Below, in pieces: positions 39,301 through 49,820 of a stretch of DNA of 64,000 bases. Position 1 is the stretch's first letter; each line of letters starts with the position of its first letter. Source of the DNA: Synanceia verrucosa (lineage: Eukaryota; Chordata; Actinopteri; Perciformes; Synanceiidae); contig CM056569.1 in the NCBI GenBank assembly GCA_029721515.1, forward strand, positions 13,643,507 to 13,707,506, read 5' to 3'. The notes below the pieces were generated by a model, which saw nothing but the letters and a program-made list of their open reading frames with translations, ran no database searches and was not told the origin of the DNA. The position numbers and the translations under genes were made by a program.

Positions 39301-41456
39301 AAGTTTCCTCAGAATGTGGACCTCTTGAAGAAGACGTGCATTACAACGGGCCAGTCTTGACTTTAAAAGTACATATCCACTGGATCTTTTGTTCTCCTTT
39401 CTGACTACACATCTCTTACTTCTGTGTTTTCCCCTCTGTAAAAACAACCAGATGGTGTTGAATATATCTCAGATGGACATGGAGGAGATGAAGGGTGTCG
39501 GACAGCTTGTAATAGTGGTGTAGCTCTGTGAAGCGGGCAGTAAGAAAACAAAGACAACATCAGCTGCAGCTACGGAGAGCACCAGAGGCAAATGACTGCA
39601 GAATGATCACTGCCGCTATTATCAACCACCAGGGTTATTATTTTCTCTCCCCTCTCTTTGGTATTAGCTGGAACGAAACAGCCCAGTCAAAAGTCCTTGC
39701 CCTGCAGCCTTCGGTGATTGGAAAATGATATTAAACCAGACATTGTGTTCCCCAGTGCAAGAAGAGAAGAGGAGGGGGAAAAGAGAAGAAACACAAAGCT
39801 GCAACAAATGAAGAAAATGGTTGAGGCCCTGTAGTAGAGAGAGGGGGCAGTGGTAAGTCACACACACACAAAGTGCATGCATTACACATCGCACACACAT
39901 AAAGAGAAGCAGACAACCACACACGCTACCATGACACAAATGGACTCTGATTAGAAAGTATTAGCCAAAAAACATCAGACAAATGGAAACCACATCAGTG
40001 ATCTGGTTGTGCTCCAGAAAAGAAAGACAGGGTTCTTTCTGCTTCGTGGAATCCTTTTTTTTTTCAACAGAAAATAAACAAGACATTTTCCATCTCTATT
40101 ATTTCATACCACTGCAGGGGGAAAGAAAGTCTCCCAAACATAAGCAGGGATGGAAAACATAAAAGTGAGCGATGCTGCTGGAAGAGGCCGGGGCCATCTG
40201 AGCTGCATAAAGCACAGTGAGCTACAGGTTTCCAAGTTCCTCTGTGGCCAATGATAACATGCACCACTGCAGAGAGAGCAGGTTATATACACAGAAAAAT
40301 GCACAGTTGCACTTCGAGAGCTGTGAACACACACTCCAGTATGCAAACATGCATGCACAGATCCAGGTCAGTCATCAGCAGTGAAGCCTGCAGACTGCAC
40401 AGACAGAGTGCTTCTATAAAGCAGCGAGGCACATAAATGGCTGTAAAATAGCTTATCTCCAGCTCAGATATGTGGAATAATAAATAAGTGAGTAAAAGGA
40501 CTCAGAGGACACAGAAAAGGCCTTTTGTGACACCACTGAAGAGCACTGGAAAATGTGTGAACATTATGAAACCAATGAGATGCTCAAGGCTGAAGATATA
40601 GGCTACAAAGCCGTCACATAGTACACAGTAATTCTACTAACACGCCATGTAGAGTATTTGCTCTGCACTGTCCTTGACGTGGGTTCAAGGTGCACATTTA
40701 GTGGTGCAACAGGTTTTAAAGGCACCTCAGTCGTGCTGAAAAAAGCATCACCCTAACAGTGCTTAGCCTGTCAGATCAGCGCAACCGCATCCACACTTGA
40801 AAAATAATTACACCAAATGTTTTGTTTGAGCCTTGATGTATTATCAAAGGAATAAGAGAGAGAGAGACAGCACACAGAAGAAGATGACGAGGGTGATGCA
40901 GAAATAGAGGGACACATAAAAGACTAAGAGGAGAGGAAAATTCGCGCAACAGGGCAGCAAATGATTGCAACAATGAGAGTTCAGAACATAATTATTTGAG
41001 GTTAAACACTTTCCCCTCGGTCTGCGGCGCTGTCAATCGAAATGAAAAGGGTTGGGGTAATGAAAACAGTGATGGGGCCTTTTATTCTGTGCACTCACTC
41101 TCAGGGTATTGTAACTCTGGTGTCTGAAGCCCACTCTCACTCATCCTGCGTGTTCAGTGAAGATGATGCTTTATCAGAGCTAGACGAAAAACTTCCAATC
41201 CAACTGGAGAGCTGATCTACAACTGAGAGGAAGATTATCTGTTAATACTGCTCCACTGACTTATCTGTGTTATACACAATTATATAAAGGGCCATGGAGT
41301 AACACATCTATTAATAGTCTACATCAACCATGGTTAAAATATTACAGCTGTGTATGTGTAGTATGTAGGTGTGAGCATCTGTCTGAGATTAATAGGAGTT
41401 AAAGGCAGACAGAGCAGGAGAAGATCAAGCGTAGAATCAGGATGACATGCAGGTAC
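36366..41456. other. Non-coding stretch, no gene seen
   Basis: About 5 kb without a recognised exon. A possible hAT end fragment (GGGCTGTCCTCAACCAAAT, AGTTGACTATC) lies at about 37722-37762. The patch at 39060-39150, with AATTAAATTGATATGTAAAT and TTAACCAGCTTATGAGTTAA, is a weak conserved-element candidate. GA runs lie at about 39040 and 40855. Confidence 0.45.
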
Positions 41457-41594
41457 CTTGTGGAAGAGGGCAGGTGTAGTAGTGGATGGAGATGATCCAC
41501 ATGATGCAGATGAGTGTGGCACCTTAGGAACAACTTGGCTGGGCCTGAGATGAGCAAGTGCTTCACATGGCTCACAGGGCCCACAGAACGCAGT
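41457..41594 (-). other. Candidate exon, phase 0-0, unrecognised
   Basis: On the minus strand the acceptor ACTCACATGTCCAG precedes 41594 and the donor CACAAG/GTACCTG follows 41457, bounding 138 bp (46 codons, divisible by three). The frame in phase 0 is fully open: TAFCGPCEPCEALAHLRPSQ, then VVPKVPHSSASCGSSPSTTT, then PALFHK. Its phase is compatible with the exon candidate at 44056-44162, which ends in phase 0. A second frame is also open, which weakens the case. No domain was recognised. Confidence 0.35.
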
Positions 41595-42407
41595 CTGGAC
41601 ATGTGAGTACACAAGGTCCAGACCTACCAGTAAGGAAAAGCAACAGTAATGTGTAACTCTAACTCAAACAACTCTCTTTTCTGCACACTCTTTGCTGTGG
41701 ACTGTTGCAGGCTGTAATCTACAGATATTTTGCTTGCTGCCTCTCGTGATAAATGGCAAACGTCAAGCTCTGCTCCACACTTCGCATAAAAGAGAAACAT
41801 TGATAGAGTGTAGTGTGCTTCTGCCCCACAGCTTGCATTGTGTGTGAAAATGTGCATCCCTTACCATCTCCCATCTAAATACAACCAATACAGTGAAAAC
41901 ACTGGCTGCTTTCTTTTGTACACATCAAGGTGAGCATTAGCCAGTGTCATCAGTCATGGAGCGCCTAACTTCCACCTTTGAGCAAGTGCTGTTGGGCAGA
42001 GTGTTAAATGGATTGTTTAGCTGGCTAAGCCAACTCAAAGCTGTAAAGCACAGTGGATAAAGCCTCAATATTCTCTGGCTGCCCATTATTCATCATACTG
42101 TTCCCCGATGGAGGCTGTACACCAGCCAACAGGCTGTGTTGGCCTGAGCTACCTGCTGCATTGCACTCCACAACCAGAGCACACTTCCTGTGCCCTTTGA
42201 AAGATGTCTTTAAAGAAAAAACACCCCGGTGCAGAGGTGCAGCAGCTTACTGACCTGAGATAATAATCACCACTGTCAAAGAGAAAAGACTACAACAATG
42301 CAGCTAATGTTCCGCACAGCAACTTATAAAACCGGCCACTATGTTTAAACACTATGACTGCATAAATACATAGTGTTTGTATAAAGTCTTGCATGTCATA
42401 GTTAATC
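41595..42407. other. Non-coding stretch, no gene seen
   Basis: No recognised exon or mobile-element boundary. Confidence 0.5.
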
Positions 42408-43285
42408 TAGGGGTGTCAAAATTAATGCATTAACACGATTAATCCGTGTTAATTTGCATGATGGTAACTCTACTTGAATGAACTGCCCAAAATGCATTGC
42501 CAGAGATGTTACCACAAATCAATCCATCATCAAAATCAATCTGATTAAAAATTTTAACACACTTAACCCATCTGCAGAATCACTCTGAATGTCTCCAACT
42601 CATTTCAGTCAGTTGGTGCCGGTAGAGTTAGTGGATCAAATGGTCAGTTGATCCAGTAGTGACAGGAGGCAGAAACAACCAGACTAGTTTCTACTTCAGC
42701 GTCTCGTCTCAGTGGAGGATACAGAGTCTGTGAGTCTCTGCAGACTTCTAACAGACCAGTTGCTCCTCAGTGGTTGGTCCACACCGAGGCACTCAGCCTA
42801 TGAGCGACCATGCAGCTTTTGTGTTAAAAACATCCAACGTTTGACTGATATCCCCTAATAAACTCCAACAATCCCCCTCATTGTTCACTATGGCTGCTCT
42901 GATGGTCACGTGTTGCTGATCGAGGCTTCCTGATCAGTTTAGGAGCTTCCAGTCACCAAATATCCACTTCTATAGTCTCCAACTGGAGGTGATGCAGCAT
43001 CATTCAACCCTGACGATCAAGTATAGTGGAGCAGATAGACGAACGATGGTTGGTTGATGATAAATGATTGGTTAAAAAAGAGACAAATCATTAAGTTCTT
43101 TCAAATTGTGTTGTTGAAGGTGTTCAATAAACACGTTCAGTGCAGATATATTCCCTTCTTTCTGTTTACTCACGCAATATGAAATGTGATTAATATAGAT
43201 TAAAAACGATATTTAGTCGTGATTAATCTAAATTAATCCACAACATGTGATTAATCACATTAATGCCTTAAATTTGACAGCCCTA
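42408..43285. mobile_element. hAT-type non-autonomous element, 878 bp, with TSD
   Basis: The left end starts TAGGGGTGTCAAAATTAATG. The right end on the minus strand starts TAGGGCTGTCAAATTTAAGG. Both continue with GCATTAA and GATTAAT blocks, giving inverted repeats of about 35-40 bp. The flanks are AGTTAATC (42400-42407) and ATTTAATC (43286-43293), a 7-of-8 match to an 8-bp hAT duplication. The GATTAATC-rich ends are typical of a common fish hAT group. No transposase frame was found. Confidence 0.85.
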
Positions 43286-43352
43286 ATTTAATCAAGACAG
43301 TATAATAAAAATTCCTAATTGCTAACTTTTTAGGACATCAATAAGGTATATA

Positions 43353-43420
43353 CAGTCGTGGTCAAAAGTTTACATACACTTGTAAAGAACATAATATATA
43401 ACATAATATCATCACGTACT
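43353..43420 (+). mobile_element. Tc1/mariner-type terminal fragment
   Basis: Starts after a TA with CAGTCGTGGTCAAAAGTTTA and continues CATACACTTGTAAAGAAC. This pattern (CAGT..GGTCAAAAGTTTACATACACTT) is the characteristic terminal inverted repeat of fish Tc1-like elements. Only one end is present and no partner inverted repeat follows, so it is a stub. It lies about 67 bp from the end of the hAT element at 43285. Confidence 0.7.
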
Positions 43421-43982
43421 TACATTTAAAGGTAGGAAAAAGTTTACATGTCTCACCTAAAACACACTAGTAGATCTACATGATGTTCACAATGTGTTTG
43501 CCCTCTGGCTTTTTCCTCCAGAAGTCTCTGTCTCTCTTGCAGGAGGCTGGATGTGTTCCTCATCCATGTCATTTTATGGGCATTCAGCTGCTCTGTGCTC
43601 TGAAGTGATGGCTGTAAGGGGAGATAAAGAGGAGATACATCAAGGCAGCACAAACCGAGCCAAGAAAAGGTTGAAATGATGTTGGCTACAAAGGTTGAAA
43701 TAAAGGGTGAATTTGGAAGAGATTGTTTAGAAACAGAAGGAGAGAGATGATGGAGGCAGAAAGAGTGAAAGACAAAAAAAAATAAATAATGAAGGATGTG
43801 GACAGGTGAAGGTGAGAGGTGAAGCTTCCAGTGCCTCATTAAATAAAAACACTAAAGAGAGAGTCAGGAAGCAGAAGCTGGAGCTTCAATGGTGTTTTGA
43901 ACAGAGAATAACAGATCAAAAGATAAAGTCTGAGTGACCTTTTAGACAGCATCCCCAGAGAGACGAATGGAGAGACAAAGGC

Positions 43983-43983
<1 letters not shown>

Positions 43984-44055
<72 letters not shown>
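43984..44055. repeat. Long CA microsatellite touching a candidate splice donor
   Basis: About 72 bp of pure (CA)n on the plus strand, so (TG)n in the direction of the minus-strand exon at 44056-44162. The first GT of the minus-strand repeat is the donor dinucleotide of that exon. Confidence 0.97.
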
Positions 44056-44057
<2 letters not shown>

Positions 44058-44162
44058 GAGGCTCACTCTCCATTCTCTGCAGCAGCTTCTTGTCCTTGCT
44101 AGTTTCCTCAGGGCTGCGCTGTAGGCCTTCCACTGGGATGTGCACCTTCTTTAACATATTAC
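44056..44162 (-). other. Candidate exon of an unnamed minus-strand gene
   Basis: Acceptor TTTTTAACAG before 44162; donor CCTCAG/GTGTGTG after 44056. The open frame reads NMLKKVHIPVEGLQRSPEET, then SKDKKLLQRMESEPQ, hydrophilic and Lys/Glu-rich with a natural composition. It begins in phase 1: its first two bases, GT, complete the codon left by A at the end of the exon at 47082-47299, giving AGT (Ser). It ends in phase 0. The gene is not recognised. The other two frames were not examined as carefully. Confidence 0.5.
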
Positions 44163-46062
44163 CTGTTAAAAAGTAACATAATATAAAATATTACACATCA
44201 CACAGACACACTGGACACAGTCTTTCACTGGATCATCCAGGGGGGGAAAATTGTTGTTTTCCTTTATAAAAAACACAAGTCAGATATATATATCTTCTCA
44301 TGAGAGAGCTGCTCTGTGAGGTTTTTATACCTTCACAGTGCAAGAATAGGAAGTGCATAAAAGAGTGGAAAGTGTCGAGAGAGTGGCACTCTTTTAGGTT
44401 TTCTGCATCTACAAAGCAAAATGAAAACAGCTGTTAGGACACATGGAATGAAATATGCAACTCACTCTTTGCGCTGAGATCAAATGGCTTTCAATATGCA
44501 ACCCTCAGTGGGAGAAATCCAAAGTGTTTACAACTGCACCAGCAATGGACAAGAGAAATCCAAGAAAAGACTTCCATCTCCTTCAAGGTGCATCAACACA
44601 CAACCAGGATGTCCCACAGGGGAAAAAAATAACATTATATGCCGACATGAGGAAAACGGGAAAACAGTCATACATGAAGAGCAAGAGCACAAAGAATAAC
44701 GAGGGATTTTTGAAGGGCAGTAGTTGGACTCCCTCACTGAGAGAACACTTAGGATCGCGTAAAGAAGATAGCCCGGCATCATCAAAACACACTTTGATAC
44801 CTCGTTGAAGCAACATGTGCTCCTCCAGTGGAAATAAACACAACAAGGACAGGAAATGATGGAGGAAGAGAGAAATAATGAGCCAACTCAAAGCAGCTGA
44901 AGAGTGTGTGTTATTTTGCCAGTGGCTATTGTTTCCTTGTGCATTAAGTGAACCCGTCTTAATGTGTGCGATGGAATTTGTATGCCTGCAGTATGTGCAT
45001 GCTTTCTATGGTCATTTAACCTTTGTGAGCCTGCAGTGAATGGATGAAGACAAAGTGATTGAGGTGCAGCCTTGCTTAGAGCTAAATAAGTGCTTTGCAT
45101 GATTGCTACCACTCAGTCTGACATGGGAGTGAAATCTGTACATACCCAAGAGCTATAACATTACCTGTGCCTCTCCATTTACATACAGTTATGCTGTAAA
45201 AGGCCCATATGCTGTCACAGGGGGGGCAAATCATTGTGACTTCATCGTGATTGAATCTGGAAAGTTTAGGGATAAAGTTTGTAGACTGCAGGAAAAAAAG
45301 AAAAAAAAAGTTTACCCCACAGGCCAGATTTCAGAGGAATTTTAAATCCTTGAAATGTCTTTGATTGTTGGTGTATTGACTGAAAATGATACAGCAAAAT
45401 GAGAATTTGCAGGGGGCTGAAGGAATGAAAAGGATTTCTGTCAGGATTATCCAATCTTTGTCTGATTATCCGGGAAACATGGAGCTGTGTCAGGTGGAGG
45501 AGGTTGTAATTGTGGGTGTGCAGTTTCTGTTTGCTACCAACGCGGGTGTACGGGTGTGTGTTGCCTCTTTGAAAAGCAGTGGCGTTTTGTGCACTGATTG
45601 AGATAATTAGCATGAGAATTGAACCATCACAACGCACCAGCACGCTGAGTGATTACCCCTCTCCATTCAACTAGTCCGTCAGCATTTACCTTCCTGGCTT
45701 TGCATACGACAGAGAGCATCTCTTCTGCAGCAACATGAAAGAACAAGTCCAGACTGTGGAGGAGCTTGTCATTCCTCCTGAAGCAGATCAATGGATGCTG
45801 TCAAACTGACATGTAGTCAAAAGGGATAACCTTTATTGTGATGTGCTCTTCTTTTAATAGGAAATGTTCAGCGCATATGACAGGGTAATTTTTAGGTAGC
45901 TTTGGTGAAACTGATAAAAAGTGCTGTAGTTCAGGAAAGCATACTAAACATACACAGAGCTACAGTGATAAGCACTTAAATTGATCCTGTCTGTCCCTGC
46001 AAACAGTGTTCATTATGACAGCAAATTTAGATTTAGTTTTAGTCATCTGACTTTTAGTTTTA
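44163..46062. other. Non-coding stretch, no gene seen
   Basis: Plus- and minus-strand frames overlap at 44455-44891 and neither has splice support or a domain. No RNA gene was seen. Confidence 0.45.
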
Positions 46063-46395
46063 CACTGCAAAAAAATCTTGCCAAGAATATTTGTCTTATT
46101 TCTAGTCAAATTATGTCTTTACACTTAATTTCAGACAACATCTAAGATGGAAGGCCTTGTTTCTCAGTAATTATGTCTTATTTCAGGAAATCTTATTGAG
46201 ACATTTTCACTTGGTCCGTTGGCAGATTTTTTTTTGCTTAATTCAAGCCTTTTTTTTTTTTTTTTTGCTTGAATTTTTTTCTTGAATTAAGCAAGCGCAA
46301 ATTTTGTTTGAAGTGATATTGTCTGAAATTAAGCGTATAGACATAAGTTGACTAGAAGACAAATATTCTTGGGAAGATTTTGATTTTTTGCAGTG
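46063..46395. mobile_element. MITE with ~85-bp inverted repeats
   Basis: The left end, CACTGCAAAAAAATCTTGCC, continues AAGAATATTTGTCTTATTTC and TAGTCAAATTATGTCT. The right end on the minus strand starts CACTGCAAAAAATC and shares AAGAATATTTGTCTT, CTAGTCAA, TTATGTCT and CTTAATTTCAGACAA. The centre is a T-rich GCTTAATTCAAG/CTTGAATTAAGC hairpin. It is non-coding, 333 bp. CACTGCAAAAA ends occur in common fish MITEs. No clean target duplication was found, so the superfamily is undecided. Confidence 0.78.
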
Positions 46396-46416
46396 CAGTC
46401 AACGAAACATCAGATA

Positions 46417-46861
46417 TTAACTCATGGAGTGCCACTGACGTAATACAGTGTCATTCAAAATCCGACCGGTCGCTGATCACGGTCTGCTGCAGCCTGTGAG
46501 TAATGTTGGGGCTTCTGTGATTTGTAGTCGGGACATAAAGAGTTAATATGCACCACAGAGATCAAAGCAGGAAGTGGAAACTATCTCATTTAGAGAGCAA
46601 AACAAACTGATTCTGTGCAAAAAGTGGTGATTTTGGTGAAAGTGGCCTCTCCTCTCCCCCACACAAAACAAGAACGGAACAAGGTTAAAACATTTTTTTT
46701 TCATGATGAAAAAGTGTGACTCTTTCATTTGAGCTACTCTGTATTTTCAGAGACATAGTACAAAATATGCTGTGAGTCTAGAAATATGACTAAAAAAATG
46801 GGCAAAAATGCTGGCACAAGGCATTTCAGTTTTAAAAAACAGCTGGCACTCAAAGAGTTAA
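46417..46861. mobile_element. piggyBac-like MITE flanked by TTAA
   Basis: The left end at 46417 reads TTAACTCATGGAGTGCCA. The right end on the minus strand from 46861 reads TTAACTCTTTGAGTGCCA, matching at 16 of 18 positions. Both ends begin in TTAA, the target duplicated by piggyBac-type transposases. No coding capacity was seen in 445 bp. An internal AAAGAGTTAA at about 46537 resembles another end copy. It lies only 21 bp from the preceding MITE. Confidence 0.75.
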
Positions 46862-47081
46862 AATCTAACAGGTTTAGTTTACTAGAGTGTTTCAAAGCCT
46901 TGTCCTTGGCCAGGGCCGTTTGGCCGCCCCACAGTGACACTGTGTTCCTAAGGGAGGCGGGCACTGTATGCATGTGCACCAAGCTGCAATGGAGCCATGA
47001 CAAGGGAGGCTTCAGCCACTGCACATTTAATTTGTGAGTGTTTGATTGTGAACTGTCTTTCTCCTCCTCTGAGGTACTTAC

Positions 47082-47299
47082 TGGTGAGGCTGATGAAGGA
47101 GTGGTACATGCTGCTGGTGTAGTTTTCCTTTCATGCTCTTTTCCCAGTTGATGCTGAGGGCAGCCGAGGGGTCATGCTAACAGGTCATCCTCTGGGTGAG
47201 GTCGCCCTGCATTGTGTCAAACTGTACAGCCACATCAAACGTCTCCTCTGTGATTACCTTCACTGACACATGCACGTAGGAGGCCAGCTGCTCTGCCAC
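47082..47299 (-). pseudogene. Candidate exon with in-frame stop and frame change
   Basis: Minus strand: acceptor CTTTTACATGGACAG before 47299; donor CACCA/GTAAGTACC after 47082. The frame reads VAEQLASYVHVSVKVITEET, then FDVAVQFDTMQGDLTQRMTC, then TAG (47179-47177), then HDPSAALSINWEKSMK. After WEKSMK the protein-like reading moves by one base to ENYTSSMYHSFISLT, whose final A joins the exon at 44056-44162 in phase. The strong donor and fluent protein sequence argue for an exon; the stop and shift suggest decay, or a sequence error. No family was recognised. Confidence 0.45.
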
Positions 47300-48289
47300 C
47301 TGTCCATGTAAAAGAGTGAAGAGGAGGAGAAATGAATCAGACTGAAGAAGAAAGGCAGAGACAAAAAAAAGACTAAAAGGAAGGGGCTGAAAGAATGAAA
47401 GAGGAGACAGCGAGGGCAGAAGGAAATGAGAAGTTGGAAACTAGAAAAAAAGGAAGAGGTGGAAATGAGTGTTGAGAGAAATGAAAGAGTGAAGCAGAAA
47501 AGAGAAACAGGGGAAAGACAAAGAGCAAGACCATAATGGGGATACGAAATTTCCAAAAGGCGCAATGCATGCAGAGACACCCTGAAATGCATAATTAAAT
47601 TATGGCATTCAGTGCTTCTCTTTTGTGATCTCTGGAAAGCAGGAAACCACTGCAACCATGAAATGGGAGACATTTTTATTAATTCCTGTGGGTCTCTTTA
47701 GTCACTGCTCACTTGATATTCAGGGACATCATTACCAAAATCTACAAAAGCTCTTATCAGCTATAACACCGCATAGCACTGCGCCCGTGTGTGTGCGTCT
47801 TTGACAAGGCTTGGCAGCTATCTCTGCTTCACATCTTTTGGCTTCTGAGGAGAATGGGCAGTCCAGCTTTTCTACAGAGTGTCTGACATTTCCATTAGTC
47901 AGGATGAAAGCCAAACAGGTATTGGACAAGCTGGACAAAGCTACATTAAAAAGCCTGCACATAGACACAGGGACACCTCTCCCCATGCTGGTACATACAT
48001 ATCAAACTACACAAGGCCAATTAAAAAACACAGCTAAACATTGTTTATTCCATCGCTACTTTCATCCAGTAATTCCTCTATCAAATGGTGTCAGGAATGT
48101 GAACCTGCTCATAGGAATTAAGCAGCAACCTGGGAGTTTCAATGTCAGAACATTCATTATAGGGCTCAATGGGGCACAACTCTTTCATTAAGGGCTCCAG
48201 AACACATCTCACTGGGGTTCAGTCGTTATCTGTGGGTGTAGCACTCTACCGCAGCTACATTTAGTTAAGGAGGGGGGCGTCGGCTATAC
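47300..48289. other. Non-coding stretch
   Basis: The plus strand at about 47325-47520 is purine-rich and gives pyrimidine-biased minus-strand frames. No additional exon was recognised. Confidence 0.5.
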
Positions 48290-48425
48290 CTGCGAGGCCA
48301 CGGGGGCCTTAGCCTGCTGTCATGGTCGTGATGCAGGTGGTTGAATTATACAGCTTCCTCTCTGTGTCCTCCATCCTCAAGTCCTTGGTTACACCGGGAA
48401 TGATGCACAGAACTAATGAAAACTC
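48290..48425 (-). pseudogene. Candidate exon with in-frame stop
   Basis: Minus strand: acceptor CCGTCATCCAACAG before 48425; donor TCGCAG/GTATAG after 48290. The frame reads EFSLVLCIIPGVTKDLRMED, then TERKLYNSTTCITTMTAG, and then TAA at 48311-48309. Past that point another frame reads QQAKAPVASQ up to the donor. It has the look of an extracellular or secreted protein (Cys, N-S-T sequon), but the reading breaks before the donor. Together with the exon at 47082 this suggests one broken gene. I do not recognise it. Confidence 0.4.
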
Positions 48426-48556
48426 CTGTTGGATGACGGGTGCAAGGACAAGAGAGAGGAAACATACTCAGTGTGATAATGTCACCAAGCGACAGAACAC
48501 ACCCCAGAGAGACAGCAGCAAAAGTTTGTGCAATTACACCCAACGACCTGTATCGC

Positions 48557-48585
48557 CCAATTATAACGATGTGGGTTATAATTGG
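48557..48585. other. Perfect 11-bp hairpin
   Basis: CCAATTATAAC (48557-48567) and GTTATAATTGG (48575-48585) are exact inverse complements around a 7-nt loop GATGTGG. No T run follows, and no bacterial-style terminator is expected here. It might be the remnant of a foldback element or chance. Confidence 0.7.
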
Positions 48586-48856
48586 AGAGGGCTGTGTTCT
48601 AAGTCCACGAAGCACCCTACCAGCCCAGCCCACCTGGCCACACTCCTCAGCAGAAAATTAAACACATAAGCAGGTGGTGCCTGAGCTACCGCCAGTGTTA
48701 CCGAAATGATATCACTGTGCAGATTATACATGGAGCTGTCTTGTCGATTAACGCTAACAGGCAGCTGCAAAATGTGCATGTGCCAGTGTGAGATCGTAGA
48801 TTGTGTGTGAGTGTATATGTGATCATTGTTTCTGTTATTTTACGTTGAAGGCGTAT

Positions 48857-48857
<1 letters not shown>

Positions 48858-48902
<45 letters not shown>
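48858..48902. repeat. CA microsatellite
   Basis: About 45 bp of uninterrupted (CA)n. Confidence 0.96.
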
Positions 48903-48906
<4 letters not shown>

Positions 48907-49026
48907 TAAATAAACTATATGTTAATGCCAGCAGAGAGCTCCTGAGCATTTATTCTATTGATGAGAGGACAGTGACTGACCACGGTCACTGAATGCTACG
49001 GCTATGACTATGCATCACCACACAGT

Positions 49027-49820
49027 TAAGGGTGTAATCGAATTTTGAGGTCACTTTATCGATATCGTTTTGCACTACGTTCAATGTCGTACGTCACCAT
49101 CAGGTATTAAGACATAATGAGAGACATGGTGGAGGACATAGGATTTGCTCCATTTTTTTTTTACTTATTTTTTGTTATTTAAGATAAATATAACTTCAGT
49201 TGCACTTTTAAGAAATAAAAATATATGTATACAGAAATATTTTTAAACTACGCATTTATTGTATAGTTTGTGTTTTGAAGTTATCCATCCATCCATTATC
49301 TACCGCTTATCCTTATAGGGTCGTGGGGGGGCTGCAGCCTATCCCAGCTGTCTTAGGGTGAAAGGCAGGGTACACCCTGGACAAGTCTCCAGTTCATCAC
49401 AGGACACATAGAGACAGACAACCACTCACATTCGCACCTACGGTCAATTTAAATTAGCCAATTAATCTAATCCCCATGCATGTTTTTGGATGGTGGGAGG
49501 AAGCCGGAGTACCAGAGAGAACCCACGCAGACACGGGGAGAACATGCAAACTCCACACAGAAAGGCCCTGGGCCCGGGATTCGAACCCGGTACCTTCTTG
49601 CTGTGAGGCAACAGTGCTAACCACTACACCACCGTGCTGCCCATTTTGAAGTTATCCGCACCTTAGAAATGTGTTTTTAACTGAGAAATAATTAAAGGAA
49701 ACTTTTTCAGTCATAATTTGTCTGCGAGCTCATTTTGTTCATGAGAAAATCATATTGTTAAACCAGTATCAGAAATCGTATCAAATCGTGAGTTGAGTGT
49801 ATCGTTACTGAATGCACACC
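49027..49820. mobile_element. Degenerate hAT element split by a V-SINE
   Basis: The left end reads TAAGGGTGTAATCGAATTTT, with CGATATCGTTTTGCACTACG. The right end on the minus strand reads GTGTGCATTCAGTAACGATA, then CACTCAACTCACGATTTGAT. The GTGTAAC/TCGATATCG and ACGATACACTC motifs match a common fish hAT group whose ends start AGGGGTGTAACGATAC. The element is interrupted at 49273-49657 by a V-SINE and one copy of its target duplication. No own target duplication was identified, so its edges are approximate. Confidence 0.6.
49287..49643 (-). mobile_element. Full-length V-SINE with 14-bp TSD
   Basis: A complete 357-bp minus-strand copy. The tRNA-derived head starts GGGCAGCACGGTGGTGTAGT, with an A-box-like TGTAGTGGTTAGC and a perfect B box, GGTTCGAATCC, at 49577-49587. 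The conserved central domain follows (TGTGTGGAGTTTGCATGTTC, CCACCATCCAAAAACATGC), then the LINE-like 3' part (GATGAACTGGAGACTTGTCC) and a (GGAT)n tail. A perfect 14-bp duplication TTTTGAAGTTATCC flanks it (49273-49286 and 49644-49657). Head, middle and tail match the V-SINE superfamily, of which zebrafish DANA/Mermaid is a member. The intact pol III boxes suggest it could be transcribed. Confidence 0.93.

Noticed and set aside
44455..44891. Plus-strand 117-codon and minus-strand 102-codon frames
   Set aside because: They overlap on opposite strands, have no recognised domain and no splice borders.
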